Positions 11,597 through 23,262 of a stretch of 64,000 bases of DNA are shown here, one piece after another (position 1 is the first letter of the stretch; each line of letters starts with the position of its first letter). Source of the stretch: Phlebotomus papatasi (taxonomy: Eukaryota > Arthropoda > Insecta > Diptera > Psychodidae). The notes under the pieces are model-generated. The model made no database searches and had not been told where the DNA came from. It saw nothing but the letters and a program-made list of their open reading frames with translations. The stretch spans positions 87,668,627 to 87,732,626 of the forward strand of contig NC_077223.1 of assembly GCF_024763615.1 (NCBI RefSeq). Reading direction: 5' to 3'. The position numbers and the translations under genes are program-made.

Positions 11597-13104
11597 GGGT
11601 GTGATCTACTTACGTATTCAAACAACCTAAAACCTAAAGTACTTAAATTGAATACGATTATCTTCAAGACGTTTTCTCCGAAAACTGAACTCTCTTCTGG
11701 TTCAAAGTCAATGGATTGTTAACAGTGCATTGAGAAAGAAGAATATCCGCCAACGACGATGTAGCATATGGCGTTTGAGCGTCTTATAAAGTACAAATTT
11801 ACGAAACATCTTTCTCACCTTCCCCTTGATTTCTGTCTTCAAATCCAAGATATTTCCTTCTTCTATACCTTCGTGAAATCTCTCTTTTTGCTTTTTTTTT
11901 GCTTATGCAGTCTTCTCTTTGCTGGCACATTCGGAGCCCTTTAAATCATTTCGTTAAACCGCAAAATATTACGGTTGTTTATGTTTAACATGCCTCCCGG
12001 AATTGTGAGGTACAAATAGCACTACTGCACATTATATAATAAACGACAATAGAGGACAGATTCAGTTACTGTTGCAAGCCATTTATCGGGTGATGAATGA
12101 AACATCCAGCTGGGCATTTTAAATTGTCTCTCCAGCCAGCAAACATTGCAGGGAGATCTGGAGGTTTGTGCAGCCTGAACTTTAGAAAAAAAGGAGGATT
12201 GTAAAAAAGAAATTGATGTTGAGGGTGAGTATGGTTACAATGTTGAAATTCAGTCTGCACGGCGTGTTAAAGAGACATAACATTTTCAATTAAGGTGATG
12301 TGAATGCCTAATAACCCTCGATAGAACAAAATGCTGAGCTTGAAATTGATGTGATTCTCCTTAATATTCACCAAATGGCTCTCGGAGGTCCATTATCGGT
12401 GTTGGGAAGAGTCTCGTTGCGTGTGGTTCTTTTGTTGATACATGTATCAATGGAGTTATGTTAGCTGTTTGTCACCCCATAAATTTCGATATCGTCCACC
12501 CAGTCAACCTCCCAATGCAATAAGCACTCTTCAGAGGTGACTTATTGAATGGTTTAATCACTGTGGATGGTTCGACATGATTTTCGTGGGCGTTCGATGT
12601 GACTCTCAAAGTTTGTTTTACATTACAAACTCCAACACCGCGAGTCACACAAATGGCTCTTAATGTCACGATAGGTGAGTTCACGCTATAAAATACCAAA
12701 CTGACTTATTCGACGGAGGTGGCTCTCTTCTTACTCTCAACACTTTGATAAATTCCATCATCCAATAATTCACACCATCCAACCATTGTGGCCTTCCTTC
12801 CGTCCTGGGAATTCTTTCCGTAACGATATGAAGTTTCCAGGTTCCTCGTTTGCGTCATTCAAGTCTTTCGATTTCACACTGTTTCACAGCCAGTTTATTG
12901 GAAAAACTATTACACAAATCTTCTTTATAATGTAAAAATCTTCTTTGGAATTTAATTCTATTACAGAAAACAAAAGTTTTCTATCAGCTAATGAGAACAA
13001 GGATAATCTATAACCAAGTGAAAATATTCGAATATTGAAAATTTATAATTTGGGCACCTCTAAAAAAATAGCAAGCGCTCAACCGGCGAAGGTTGTAATG
13101 TTCC
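11597..13104. other. Repeat-poor noncoding stretch
   Basis: No transposon ends seen from about 11,600 to 12,900. A TATAAAAT box-like word lies at 12,687-12,694, but no convincing initiator or coding exon follows. The stretch is a candidate for regulatory or intronic DNA, on composition only. Confidence 0.35.
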
Positions 13105-13425
13105 TTAACACTATATTCTTAACACTCCTGAATCAGTTTTGCATCATTTAGCATTTACCGGTTCACAACCGATTTAAACCGATTCATAAATCACTCAAAA
13201 GATCATCCAAAGTGGCTTCATAGTAATAAAACTAATTTTCGAATTAAAATTAATTATCGGTTCATAATCGGTTAATTCCCGATCCAGAATCGATTGGAAA
13301 TTGTTCAGTCGTATCAGAAACTCCAAGACCTTTTTAACAACCCCAAATGATACAATTCAATAGAGAAATATGTTCTTTAAATCCTTTATAACTTTGACTG
13401 TGTAAATCCGTTTTTAGGAATGATT
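13105..13425 (+). repeat. Dispersed repeat R1, copy 2
   Basis: Shares with copy 1 the ordered landmarks TTTTGCATCATTTAGCATTT, ACCGATTCATAAATCACTCA and ATTATCGGTTCATAATCGGT. With the copy at 48,950-49,290 it also shares a downstream CCAAGACCTTT and a TTAGGAATG end. Confidence 0.75.
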
Positions 13426-13684
13426 AAATGGTATTTTCGTAGTGAAAAGTGGGAATTTATTTATTATTTATTAATTTTTATTTAATTACTTATTTATTTA
13501 TTTAAAAATTTTTATAGTGAAGTAGTGAAAATTTGTAGAAAATCAGAAGAGTGCGATAATAAATAATCCAATTTTCTGATCGTTATAAGAAATATGATTT
13601 TTTTAACAGCAACCAGCAGCGTTTTAGCAGTATTACACCAAAAATCGAGTGTAAAATTTTGAGTGATTTTCGAAAAGTTTTCTG
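13426..13684. other. AT-rich spacer with TTTATT run
   Basis: Positions about 13,453-13,505 are an irregular TTTATTTATTTA run. Nothing else was recognised before the family D element starts. Confidence 0.5.
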
Positions 13685-14758
13685 TAGGGTAAGGGCTTAT
13701 AATTTTGACCAGGCTGCTTATAAGCATCGATGTTCCAAGTTTGAAGTGCGATATTTTTAATACTAATTGACTTTTTTTGTTATTCTCTTTTCAGAAGGGT
13801 TGTTTAGAAACTTGGCAAGCTGTTTATTGTCTTTGCTCTTACTAAAATTAGTCTTAATACGTTTAAAAATGAATTGATATGAAGAGGTGAATTTTACTTT
13901 AATTTTGGACAACTTGGTTATTAATTTGGACAACTTGTCTGTAAATTTGGACAGCCAATCCGCCTCAACAGGATGCCCATTGTTCTTCATTTCATGAACC
14001 AATCTTACCAAGTCCTCTTCCTGTTCATGTAAGGGAAACGTAGAATGTCAGAAGAAGCCCGGAAACTTTCCATATCATTCATTAAAATGAGTTGACTTCG
14101 GTACTCCAAGTACGTGCGGATTCGCTCATTCCCTGGCCTTAACGGGCGCCTTTCAAGGCATTTCTCGCTACATCTCTTTCGTAGAGATGATGCTCCTTTG
14201 TTTTTCCAGGCATTTGTCCAACCTAGTCATCACAAAGGCTAAAACTTCACGAAATTTCGTGAGAAAAACACCTGTCCAAAATAAGAGCCATCACCTCACT
14301 GGTAAATGTCTTAAAACATTTCCCATTTTTTCACACGAAAAATCTAATTCACAAGGCAAATCTCACTTCAGGTCAAATGTACAAATCATCAGTAACGTGA
14401 ATCAATACAATTTTCAATGAATATTCAATAATATCACTCAAAAAAAAGCGAAGAAACATTGTTAGTCCTTCGCCATAGCTAATTAAGACTGAAGTAAACA
14501 CGAAGTTCTGTCATAATTCTTTTAAGCAATTGCTCATACTGAATTTTCAACAAAGCAATTTTAACTCAAATCATATTCAAAATTTAACGTATTTAGTGTT
14601 AAAATCTTCCAAAAAGAACAAATATTTAGATAGAATTCATTATTCATCAAATATTAGAATAAAAATCCATCATTTTAATCAATTTGTTTTTAGTGTCCAA
14701 TTTTATCCTCAAAGTGTCCAAAATAAAAAACTGGACAAAATTATGAGCCTTTCCCCTA
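13685..14758. mobile_element. Family D element, copy 2
   Basis: Starts TAGGGTAAGGGCTTATAATT and ends AATTATGAGCCTTTCCCCTA. It matches copy 1 (10,522-11,594) block by block, with scattered substitutions and small indels throughout, so the two are old copies of one parent and not a recent tandem duplication. The minus-strand coding remnant is present but disrupted by frameshifts near 14,010-14,060. Confidence 0.85.
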
Positions 14759-15555
14759 TTAACTGAAAATACATCTTAAATTAATTACGCGACTTACTTT
14801 GCTTATGTATTCCAAAACAATTAGATCTTTCTAACTATTCAATTTTGCTGTACTCTTCATTTTTTTATGCCCCTAAAATACTAATTTAACAAAAATTCTC
14901 TCAAAGTCTGGTAAAAGCTTCACAATCTATCTCAAGACTTCATCTTCTATTGCAATTCCAGAGAGAAAGGTGCCAACATTCTTATTCATTTCACTTACTA
15001 TGTCATTAAACTGAAATGGTCTGGAGTTGTCTCTGGGTCCTCAATATATCAAACAATCACAAACTCATTATTTGCATAAACACATGTTTAACAAACAATG
15101 CTATTCAAATATACGCATAGAAGAACACCTTAAGAATCCCACAATCTTGCACAGAACCTTTTTTTATCGCCTCTGCCACTAAAATAGTGGTGTATTTGAC
15201 AACAGTAAAGGCATGAGTGAGTTGAAAAAATAATTCCGGTTGAGATGAAGAGGTTAGACAGCGACTTATGGTATGAACCTCCCACGATTCCTTTCAGTTT
15301 TTTTTCATCTTCATTTTCTTTCATTTGAAATGGGAGACAATCATCACCATGCAATTGTATGTACGCGGGAGAAGCGACTTTTCTCCTAAGAATATAGAGA
15401 ACCGTTCAAATATTTTACTGTCAACAGCAAATATTTACAAATATTTAAATACTTTCCACACATTAGCTGAAGCGATTTGTTTGCCGTATAACTTGGACGT
15501 TGGAGGATTGAAAATTATTATTTAGTTGATGTTTGTAAACAAATTCCAATTGATG
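14759..15555. other. AT-rich noncoding stretch
   Basis: No gene, transposon end or repeat recognised. Short open frames at 15,130-15,525 overlap on opposite strands and look accidental. Confidence 0.4.
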
Positions 15556-15559
15556 GTAA

Positions 15560-15640
15560 AGCTCGGTGGTAGAGAGGTAGATAAGTGCGTCGTTCGTGGT
15601 TCACTATAATTTAGGTCTCGTTCTGTCAATTTGTAAAACC
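15560..15640 (+). repeat. tRNA-like A-box/B-box segment, possible SINE head
   Basis: The string AAGCTCGGTGGTAGAG resembles a tRNA D-arm / Pol III A box, and GTGGTTCACTATA about 25 bases further resembles a decayed B box (GGTTCRANNCC). A clover-leaf cannot be closed: the acceptor and anticodon stems are not paired. It is most likely the head of a tRNA-derived SINE or a dead tRNA, not a functional gene. Confidence 0.35.
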
Positions 15641-16180
15641 TACATCAATTGCCGATTGTTCGATAAATCTTATCGATTTGTCGGTATTAAAAAAAATGAG
15701 CTCAATATTTATATCGATCGTATCGATTGTATCGATCAATTGACACCCAATCATTTATCACTATTTGAGTAATGCATAATGCAGGCCTAGGTAAAGCGGT
15801 CCATCACGAAACCACTCCCGCTGAAATCTAATTCAGGCCTTTGCTCTTTTTCGCATTATTATATAGATCTATCGGTCTTTTAAAATAATTTGTCGATCAG
15901 TTAACATCATTTATAAAAAATCTACCTGCGCTATTTTGTCGAAATATGACCGATGTCAATGTTTTAACAAGATCGCGACGATCTTTTGCAAAACAGATTT
16001 TGATTAGTAGATTATTCTATAGATTTCTTATAGATTAGAATAGATAGACTATCTATCTATCTATTCTATAGATTAAATTAATCTGTCATTTTATACAGGC
16101 TGTTTTAATCAGTCGCTTCTTTGAGCAAAAATCAGCGTCGATAGTTTGGAGAAATCTTACCGATATATCAATGTTTTTCA
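15641..16180. repeat. ATCGAT-rich degenerate repeat leading into the 30-bp array
   Basis: Words such as TATCGATTGTATCGATC, GTCGGTAT and GTCGATAGTTT are scattered through the segment and grade into the clear 30-bp array beyond 16,437. Positions about 15,996-16,076 hold a palindromic TAGA/TCTA microsatellite (GATAGACTATCTATCTATCT). The last ~50 bases are duplicated at 21,574-21,626. Confidence 0.55.
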
Positions 16181-16182
16181 TA

Positions 16183-16434
16183 CGCTAAGAAAAAAATGGG
16201 ATGCGATTAACTTTTTTTCTTCATAACTTTAACACATTTAGGTGTAAAAATATATCAACATTTTTTAATGTTAATTTTACATCTTTTTAAGGGTAAAATT
16301 AACATAAAAAAGGGTAACTTTAACCCATAACACACCTAAAAAGCATAATTTTTACACCGATTTCGGATCACTAATGCAAGGTAAAATTAACATTTCCGGA
16401 ATGTTATTTTAACTTTTTCGGATTTCTCTCAGTG
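16183..16434. mobile_element. Family A small TIR element (CACTGAGA ends), copy 1
   Basis: Right end GGATTTCTCTCAGTG, with the left end decayed to CGCTAAGAAAAAAATGGG. Length is exactly 252 bp, flanked by TA at 16,181-16,182 and 16,435-16,436. The duplicated locus at 21,574-21,905 has the same flanks joined at a single TA (21,625-21,626) without the element, which proves insertion and the TA duplication. The interior is built from GTAAAATTAACA and TGTTAATTTTAC words. No coding capacity. Confidence 0.92.
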
Positions 16435-16436
16435 TA

Positions 16437-16985
16437 GGCTGTTCTAAATTGTCGATGTTTCATAGAGATCGTGTCGACCAGTCCATATTTCTCAAAAATT
16501 TTGTCGATCGTTATGAAAATTTATTCGATATTGTCATCTCTGACACTAAATGGATTTCTAGTTGTATAAAAGTCTTGCTAATCCGTTGATCTTTAGGTAA
16601 GGTAAGATCGCATCGATTTTTCGATTTTCTTTTTAGGATTATCTAAATATCGTCTGGATATGTCGATGTTTTGCAAAGCTTGTTGGCTTGTTCCCATCTA
16701 TCAAACTATTCGAACGAAAGTCTTATCGATATTTCACAAAGATCATAACGATATGTCGATGTTTAGCAAAAATCGCGCTGATGGGTCGATCTTATGGACA
16801 GATCGACACTCTTTTTCTATGAAAGATCGTGTCGACTCATTGACGTTAAGCAAAGTTTCTATCGATCTGTCGATATTCTGTCTGATCATTTGCAGAGATT
16901 GTGCAAATTTTATGATTTTGATGCAAAAATAATACCGATGTGTCGATATATAGTAAAAAATCATTCCAATTTATTTATCTCTCCG
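16437..16985 (+). repeat. 30-bp degenerate minisatellite, array 1
   Basis: Units of 30 bases of the form TCGATRTTTMRCAAARATCR then YRYYGAYMWG are readable at several points, for example from 16,728, 16,758 and near 16,840. Because 30 is a multiple of three, one plus-strand frame stays open with a 10-residue periodicity (SIFHKDHNDM, SMFSKNRADG, LTLSKVSIDL). That is expected from the period alone and is not evidence of translation. Part of the array is duplicated at 21,628-21,905. Confidence 0.75.
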
Positions 16986-17034
16986 GAAATTCGTAAGGCA
17001 AATTTTGTCTTTAACGGGGGAAATAAGGCTGCTG

Positions 17035-17370
17035 CTCATGAATCACTTTGGATGCCGATCAGCGCGATCATGGAGACTTAAGGCACGATCAGCTCGATAT
17101 TTGAGACTAATCGTGCTATTGAGACAATGCTGGTGACTGATCGCGAGTTCATCGCAATCTTGGAGGCCGAACTGCAGTCAGTGCGAGACTACTCGCGCGA
17201 TCAGTGTAATCTTGAAGACTAATCGTGCTATCAGCGCGGTTCAGAAGACTGATCGCGCGTTCAGTGCGCTCTTAGAGAGTTATCGTGCGATCAACGCGAT
17301 CTTGAGATCACGCGGCCAGATCATCGTGATTATGGAAACCGATCAGCCCGACCAGCCGATCTGCTGCTCA
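17035..17370 (+). repeat. 30-bp degenerate minisatellite, array 2 (GC-rich)
   Basis: Units close to ATCAGYGCGATCTTGGAGAC then TGATCGTGCG recur with spacing 30-31, for example at about 17,058, 17,088, 17,210, 17,241, 17,271 and 17,301. The array is far richer in G+C than its flanks. It shares unit length with array 1 but not sequence, apart from GATCG words. Confidence 0.75.
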
Positions 17371-19560
17371 TGATTGACTCACTGACCATACTTATTCACA
17401 TACTAAATATCTACAATTATTAACCCCCTGGTTTTTAATACCTATATTACTGTTCTGATCTGTCAATATTTTATAAAATCGTTCTGATCGACATTACATA
17501 AAGATCATTCCGATCTATTAATCTTATTTCTTGCATTAGGTTAGGTACATGTAAAAGAGCTACTTAACCACCCCTTTTTAGTCGTAGTCGATGCTGTAGC
17601 AAGATGAGGCACTGATTGAAAAAGAGTCAATTTTCCACCAATTAAGATGAAATTTGTGCGCAAAAATTGGCATAACAGTGGTTAGAGAGAGAGTATTTAT
17701 GGGAAATTGAATTGAGGTGAATTTTTGGGTGTTTGATCGCCAAGAATGATTCAACAATAAATGTGGATTTTTGTGAAAGTACCAATTTGATCTTCTCACG
17801 AGATTTTTCACGCAATTCTCGATGATGAAAAAAGAGCGAGGCACTAAATCATTTCATGGGGCAGAGGATGAAAAACAACAGTGAGACACTCTAATCTGTT
17901 TCTACCAGCACCAGTCATCAAATTACCACGGCTCAAGAGATCATAAAAAATTGCTGCCGCGATGATTCTCAAAAGAAAGATTTTTGGGTGGACGCGTCAC
18001 GAGAATTATTTGAGATGGTCCGAAAGAAAAAAAAACAGAGAAGAAGGTGAAACAGGTGAATGTGGAGGAGTGGCTTTTATATTGTATAATATGGCTTCAT
18101 TGTTGTATATAAAAATGTTAAAAACTCCATGAAGGTGAGGAGTCCACGAGAAAAAATTCGACAACTCAATTTATTAAAACAAGGCATCAAGTGCTATAGT
18201 ATCGTATAAAAGAAAAGATCTACCATTTTTATAGCATCCTCCCAAGAAATATTTTCTTTTGCTCACAGAACATGGTAAAAAGATACAATTTCCTGCTTCG
18301 TTTTTTGATATATCGACAAAGAAATTGACCAGAGTATGCGGGTTCTATGGGAGAATGAAAACTTTGAACAGAAGAAGTGATCTTGAGGTGAAAAAGTTAC
18401 TCGAGCGATCATCTGAAATGGGATAGTTTAGCGGAAAAGATTGCGACAAAAACACGTCACACGACAATTTTCGAGGGAAATTTATTGACTCTGTCAGAGC
18501 TCCTTCCCAAATAGAAATCGTGTGAAAATATATCAAGATTTTTAGATTGCTCAATAATCTTTAGCACAACCGACAAATTGATGTTTTGTTATGGAAAGTC
18601 CACGCACGTTGAAACAGTGGCGCAAACAGATTTATTTCCACAGCATAATAAAGTTTAGGCTTGGAAATGGCCACCTTATCACCACTTATGGCCACTGCCA
18701 AAATACTAAATTAATATCAATTAGATATTAATTATTTAATTTCAGGGATGACTGAGAATAAAATTCAAATGTTTCCACAATGTGTATTACAAATTGTGCT
18801 CTAAACTACGCATGGAAAGTTTGACATCGCACCGATTTTGATAATATTTTCCTTCATTATCTTTTATAATTTGAATTCTGTTTGGCAAACTCTTTTCTCA
18901 GACAGTTACACTATATAAATAAATTGTGTTCTGAAATTCTGCATCTAATCTTTTCCCATTCACTGTAATAATGCGTGCGAACAGAAAAAAAGCATTTCAT
19001 GCATCGAAGATCTGTAAGTTTTGGCTGAAGATGGCAAAAATCTTTTTATGAAAGTGATACGAAGAAAGTGGAAGGCTTCTTTCAGTCTCACCTGAGATCG
19101 ACACCGAAAAAGTGGGCAAAAAAGTTCTGTGATGGCTCCATTTCATCATTTTCCTCATCTCTTGCACAAAACATTACTATATGATTAATACGTTTATATA
19201 TTTCTGGGCGGAGAGCTTAAGGTGCAAAAATCGTCAACATTAAACCCATTTCATAACACATGACTAGAGAATGGGAATATAAAGCTTTTTTCGGTGAATG
19301 GGCTTCATTTCCTGGACTTTTTTTGTATCGTCCGAAAAAATTGGTGTCCTTGTGACTCTCATGTGGCGGTGTTTATAGCAGTCATTCCGTCATATTTAAT
19401 TAGAGGAGTTCAACAAAACCACAAGTGTTATTATAGATTGGAAGAGTTGGAAGATAACGTACAAAATGGACCAGTTGAACTGCTAATAAATTTTCGATGA
19501 ATTATATATGACTTAATGATTTATGAGCTGAATTTTTTATTCAATTTTGATTTTTGATAT
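17371..19560. other. Repeat-poor noncoding stretch
   Basis: No transposon or coding exon that I can support. Positions about 17,560-18,560 are less AT-rich and lack recognised repeats. Around 19,400-19,500 a frame ends with RLEELEDNVQNGPVELLINF just after an AG that could be a splice acceptor. This is too weak to call. Confidence 0.35.
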
Positions 19561-20023
19561 AAATAATATTGTAGGGGAACGAAAAGGGGGCACTTATACA
19601 CTGAGGGCTTATAATTAACGATTATAGAGATATTTTCCTTAAATTTTCATTACCAAATCCTTTCTAAATCATTTACTAATACTTTCCACTAAGAATTCTC
19701 GAGGATGAGCTTAAGTCTGCATGGGTCTTTAGACTTCATTTAAAACTTTCAAGGGAAAGTCTATCAGGCTTTTCACAGACTCTGGCTTTGAACATTTCAT
19801 ATTTTTCCATATGCCTTTAGCGAATGTGGCTTAATTTTTTCCGAAAATGTGTGACTTAAGACTAGCTATTAAAATATGCAGACAGGTCAGATTCATTAAA
19901 GGAATATGGGAAAAATATTATTTGTACGAGGCCAGAAAGACTTCCCCTATAAACAAAAAAATCTTTATTTCTCTTTTTATTACTGGAGCTTCAACATTTT
20001 AAATAAAAATTGAAATAATTAGG

Positions 20024-20421
20024 AATTCTCCAGCTCATTTGAATTTCAAAAGAATATTGCATTGATTTAGAACAATATGTTTTACTTGTACATCAACTTC
20101 TATAAAAAACTAGTTTTTTTTTAATTTAAAGATTAAAGTACTCATTTTCGAGCTCAAGTCAATTTGGAAACATTTTTTTTAAATTTTAATATTCTACTTT
20201 AAAAAATTGTTCTACAGACAGGTCAGATTTTCGAGCTCATAGTTCAACATTTGGAATTCTCCACATTTTTTCAAAAGAATATTGCATTGAATATTTTTAA
20301 CATCAACTTCTATAAAAAACTAGTTTTTTTTTAATTTAAAGATTAAAGTACTCATTTTCGAGCTCAAGTCAATTTGGAAACATTTTTTTTAAATTTTAAT
20401 ATTCTACTTTAAAAAATTGTT
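20024..20421 (+). repeat. Recent direct duplication, 210-bp offset
   Basis: Positions 20,090-20,211 and 20,300-20,421 appear identical base for base over about 122 bp, starting ACATCAACTTCTATAAAAAA. The segments preceding each copy (GAATTCTCCA...TTCAAAAGAATATTGCATTG) are also related but diverged. The word GACAGGTCAGATT occurs at 19,884 and again between the copies. No coding content. Confidence 0.85.
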
Positions 20422-20627
20422 TTTTTTTTAATATTTATAATTTTTTATAGTAAACTATCTTCTGAGCTTTCTTAATGAATATTTTAGGTTCTATTATTAT
20501 TAATGTCTTATTCTTAGTCACTACATCTGCCAATTCCAAATAAGTAGGTCCTATACGGCTCCTATCGTATTATTAAAACTTATTCAAAGCAAAATTTTTG
20601 AAAACATCTTAGATTTCCTTGGCGCTA

Positions 20628-21035
20628 TAAGGGAAGAGTACCCCGGTTCGGAATGTTAAGAGACATGCTCGATGTTTATTTGAAAATATAAGCCTCAAAA
20701 TATTATTTGGTATTTCTGTGTCTGCTAATCGGTATACTAGTGATTCATTTAACTATATTCGCGCATTTGAATTTTAAATTTTAAGAATAAATTAATAAAA
20801 AGTAGATGTAATTGCAACGATGTACTCTGTACCTCGGATCGTCACAAATTTAATCAGGTTTATTACGGAAAATTGGTTTTAAAAATTAAATCTAAACTAA
20901 TGCACTGTATTCTTATGAGAGTTAAATGGTGAAAAGTAGCTAATAATTTTCAAAAATTCATTTGAATTGGTGCAACAATCTGATAGTAACCTGACTATCC
21001 GAGGAACACTGCCGATCGCTGGTGCTCTTCCCTTA
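20628..21035. mobile_element. Family E TIR element (AAGGGAAGAGC ends), copy 1
   Basis: Left end TAAGGGAAGAGTACCCCGGT and right end CGATCGCTGGTGCTCTTCCC form an imperfect terminal inverted repeat, with TA on both flanks (20,626-20,627 and 21,036-21,037). Length 408 bp. The copy at 33,318-34,055 is co-linear but carries a nested insertion. Shared interior landmark: TGTACCTCGGATCGTCAC. No coding capacity. Confidence 0.85.
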
Positions 21036-21473
21036 TATGCTTTGTTATTATCATTTTAATAATACGCCCACTTGTGTGTTTGTCAGTTGTCCCCTGCCTC
21101 ATGCGGAATAGGGGATTTGATGTCGGCAAGTCCGCTTGCCATTAACGTGGCCCGTTTTTGGGCAAAACTAACTTAATTATAGGCCTCGATACGAATAATA
21201 AAATTCTAATAATAAAAATATTTTTTTATTTACGTTACTGCTATAAAAAGTTATATAAAAAAATAAAATTGATAAAAATCAGAAATTTTATGCAGTTCCG
21301 TATAAACGAAGTTTTATAAAATTAAATTTAAAGCTCAAATTACAAATGCTAAGAAAGTTAACACCTTTTTATGGGCATAGTCTGCTTCTGTAACATGTAG
21401 CCCATTCCTCTGAAGTCACGATATATGTAAGTGCCCCAACCCGAAACCATCCCATATTCTCGTAAGTTCAGTT
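21036..21473. other. AT-rich noncoding spacer
   Basis: No gene or element recognised, except a GC-richer run near 21,085-21,165. A fragment of the fold-back terminus seen at 652 (TATGTCCTAGACAGACTTAC) begins at about 21,473. Confidence 0.4.
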
Positions 21474-21573
21474 ATGTCCTAGACAGACTTACGACTTAAG
21501 ACAAGAAGACCGCTCATTGGGAAAGTATTGAAAATATACATAGTTTAATTTTTATTGTGATTATAAATACGTT

Positions 21574-21905
21574 AATCAGCGTCGATAGTTTAGAGAAATC
21601 TTACCGATATATCAATGTTTTTCATAGACTGTTCTAAATTGTCGATGTTTCATAAAGATCGTGTCGACCAGTCGATATTTCCCAAAAATTTTGTCGATCT
21701 TTATGAAAATTTATTCATTGAGACCAAATGGATTTCAATGTTGTATAAAAATCTTGCTAATCTGTTGATCTTATGTAAGGTAAGATCGCATCGATTTTTC
21801 GATTTTTTTTTAGGATTTTGTAAATATCGCCTCGATACGTCGATGTTTTGCAAAGCTTGTTGGCTTGTTCCAATCTAACAAACTACACGAAAACCTTATC
21901 GATAT
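21574..21905 (+). repeat. Duplicate of 16,128-16,740 lacking the family A insertion
   Basis: The segment follows the earlier locus closely: GATAGTTTAGAGAAATCTTA, then CATAGACTGTTCTAAATTGT at the empty insertion site, then 30-bp repeat units, then TCGATGTTTTGCAAAGCTTG. It has small internal deletions relative to the first locus. It must have been copied before the family A element landed in the first locus, or the element was lost cleanly. Confidence 0.85.
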
Positions 21906-22319
21906 TTTACAAAGATTTACAAAGACTCTTGACTTAAGATGTAGGTCTATCCAGCACATTACGTGTGAATAATCGACATTATTCATACTGTAACCGATAA
22001 TTGTGATCAATGAAGTAGTATTAGGGAAGATTAGGATTTAGACAGATCCTCACGAATATTTGCCACTAAAATTTGGCTGTAAGAATCTGGTAAAGGAAAT
22101 TTGTGAAAATTATTTCTAACTGACGATCGTAAGCTCTGAAAATAGGATAATTTAGATCCTTTAGGTTGGGAGAAACTCTTTTGACACTGTTATTGATCAA
22201 TTGACGTATCGGGATACATTGACACACTATTTTGAACATCCTTCTTTAGGAAAAGATAAACCAAGGAAAAAGAACGCTATTATACAGTTACGTAATATTT
22301 AGTTACATTTTATAAGATA

Positions 22320-22545
22320 CTGAGTGAGAGATAACTGTGACACCACCGAACATGGGGTAGCACCGAACATTGACTCTTGCTTTTAAACTACTTGAACTAT
22401 GACTACCATTTCTTTAGTGGACAAGCATCTCTGTAGAATCTATGAATTCATACAGGTCTCGTCCTCTGCAGTTCAATATCTAATAAAATATTCACAGCGT
22501 ACTGTGCTACACCGTAGTCGGTGGTACCCCAGTTTCCCCTAAATA
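22320..22545. mobile_element. TIR-like fragment ending ACCCCAGTTTCCCCTAA
   Basis: Left portion GACACCACCGAACATGGGGT and right portion ACCGTAGTCGGTGGTACCCC are imperfectly inverted. The right end, ACCCCAGTTTCCCCTAA, recurs at about 56,329-56,345, where CTATGAATTC and AATATCT landmarks are also shared. It is probably a small non-autonomous family with decayed ends. Confidence 0.5.
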
Positions 22546-22992
22546 AAATTTAAAATTTTGGCAAAAGTGATAATAGGGGTTTCCTGTCGAAGAGGTATTT
22601 CTTCGAACCTACTGCCAATTCTTCCAACCTAAACATCGTCGAGGGTCAGCCCTAGTCCATTTGGGCTCTACGTAATCATACGAGTATTTAATTGTAGAAA
22701 ATTTAAAGCCTTGACAATTTGGTGGGTTCCACAATGTTGCAATTCAAACTGCAAAATTTAATTACCTGTGCGACAGGTTGCACTTGCGTGAGCACATTGC
22801 AGTCAAATTGTTGCATTCTGTAACTATGTGCATTGCGAAAAACCATTACAGTTTGGGGAATAAGAAGGTGTGCAGGTAAAAAAGAGACACAGAAACTCCC
22901 CAAAGTGATTTGGGTGAAGAAACTTTAACAGCAGTTTCTTGTGGCGCATCTTGAGAGAAGGCGAGACCATAAGTTAAGTATATGGATGGGGC

Positions 22993-22998
22993 TATAAG
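22993..22998 (+). promoter_or_regulatory. TATA-box-like word TATAAG
   Basis: GGCTATAAGAAAAAGCG lies in a repeat-poor, less AT-rich block, about 270 bp upstream of the candidate peptide start at 23,263. A TATA box sets initiation about 30 bp downstream, near 23,023. No clear initiator was found, so this is weak. Confidence 0.25.
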
Positions 22999-23262
22999 AA
23001 AAAGCGTGTGTGAGGGCCGAAAAAAGCGCGATCGAAAATGTACATCGTGACTTGGGGCTATGTTTTGGATGGAAAATGTGGAATTGGCGTATCGTCCAAA
23101 AGGGATTGTTCATCGAGAGAGGGCAATTTAGGGATCTCCATCCCATTCACTCCATCATCTTCCTCCGGACGCTCATTTGGACATCATATGCATCCCTCAG
23201 CCCAGTGTTGCCCCACGAAGATCCCAATGCATGGAAGATACAGCCAGAGCATCTCTCATGTG

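Noticed and set aside
16660..17081. Plus-strand frames with a 10-residue repeat (SMF-K pattern)
   Set aside because: A 30-bp tandem repeat keeps frames open automatically, and the duplicate at 21.6 kb has deletions that break the pattern. Kept only as a finding to test.
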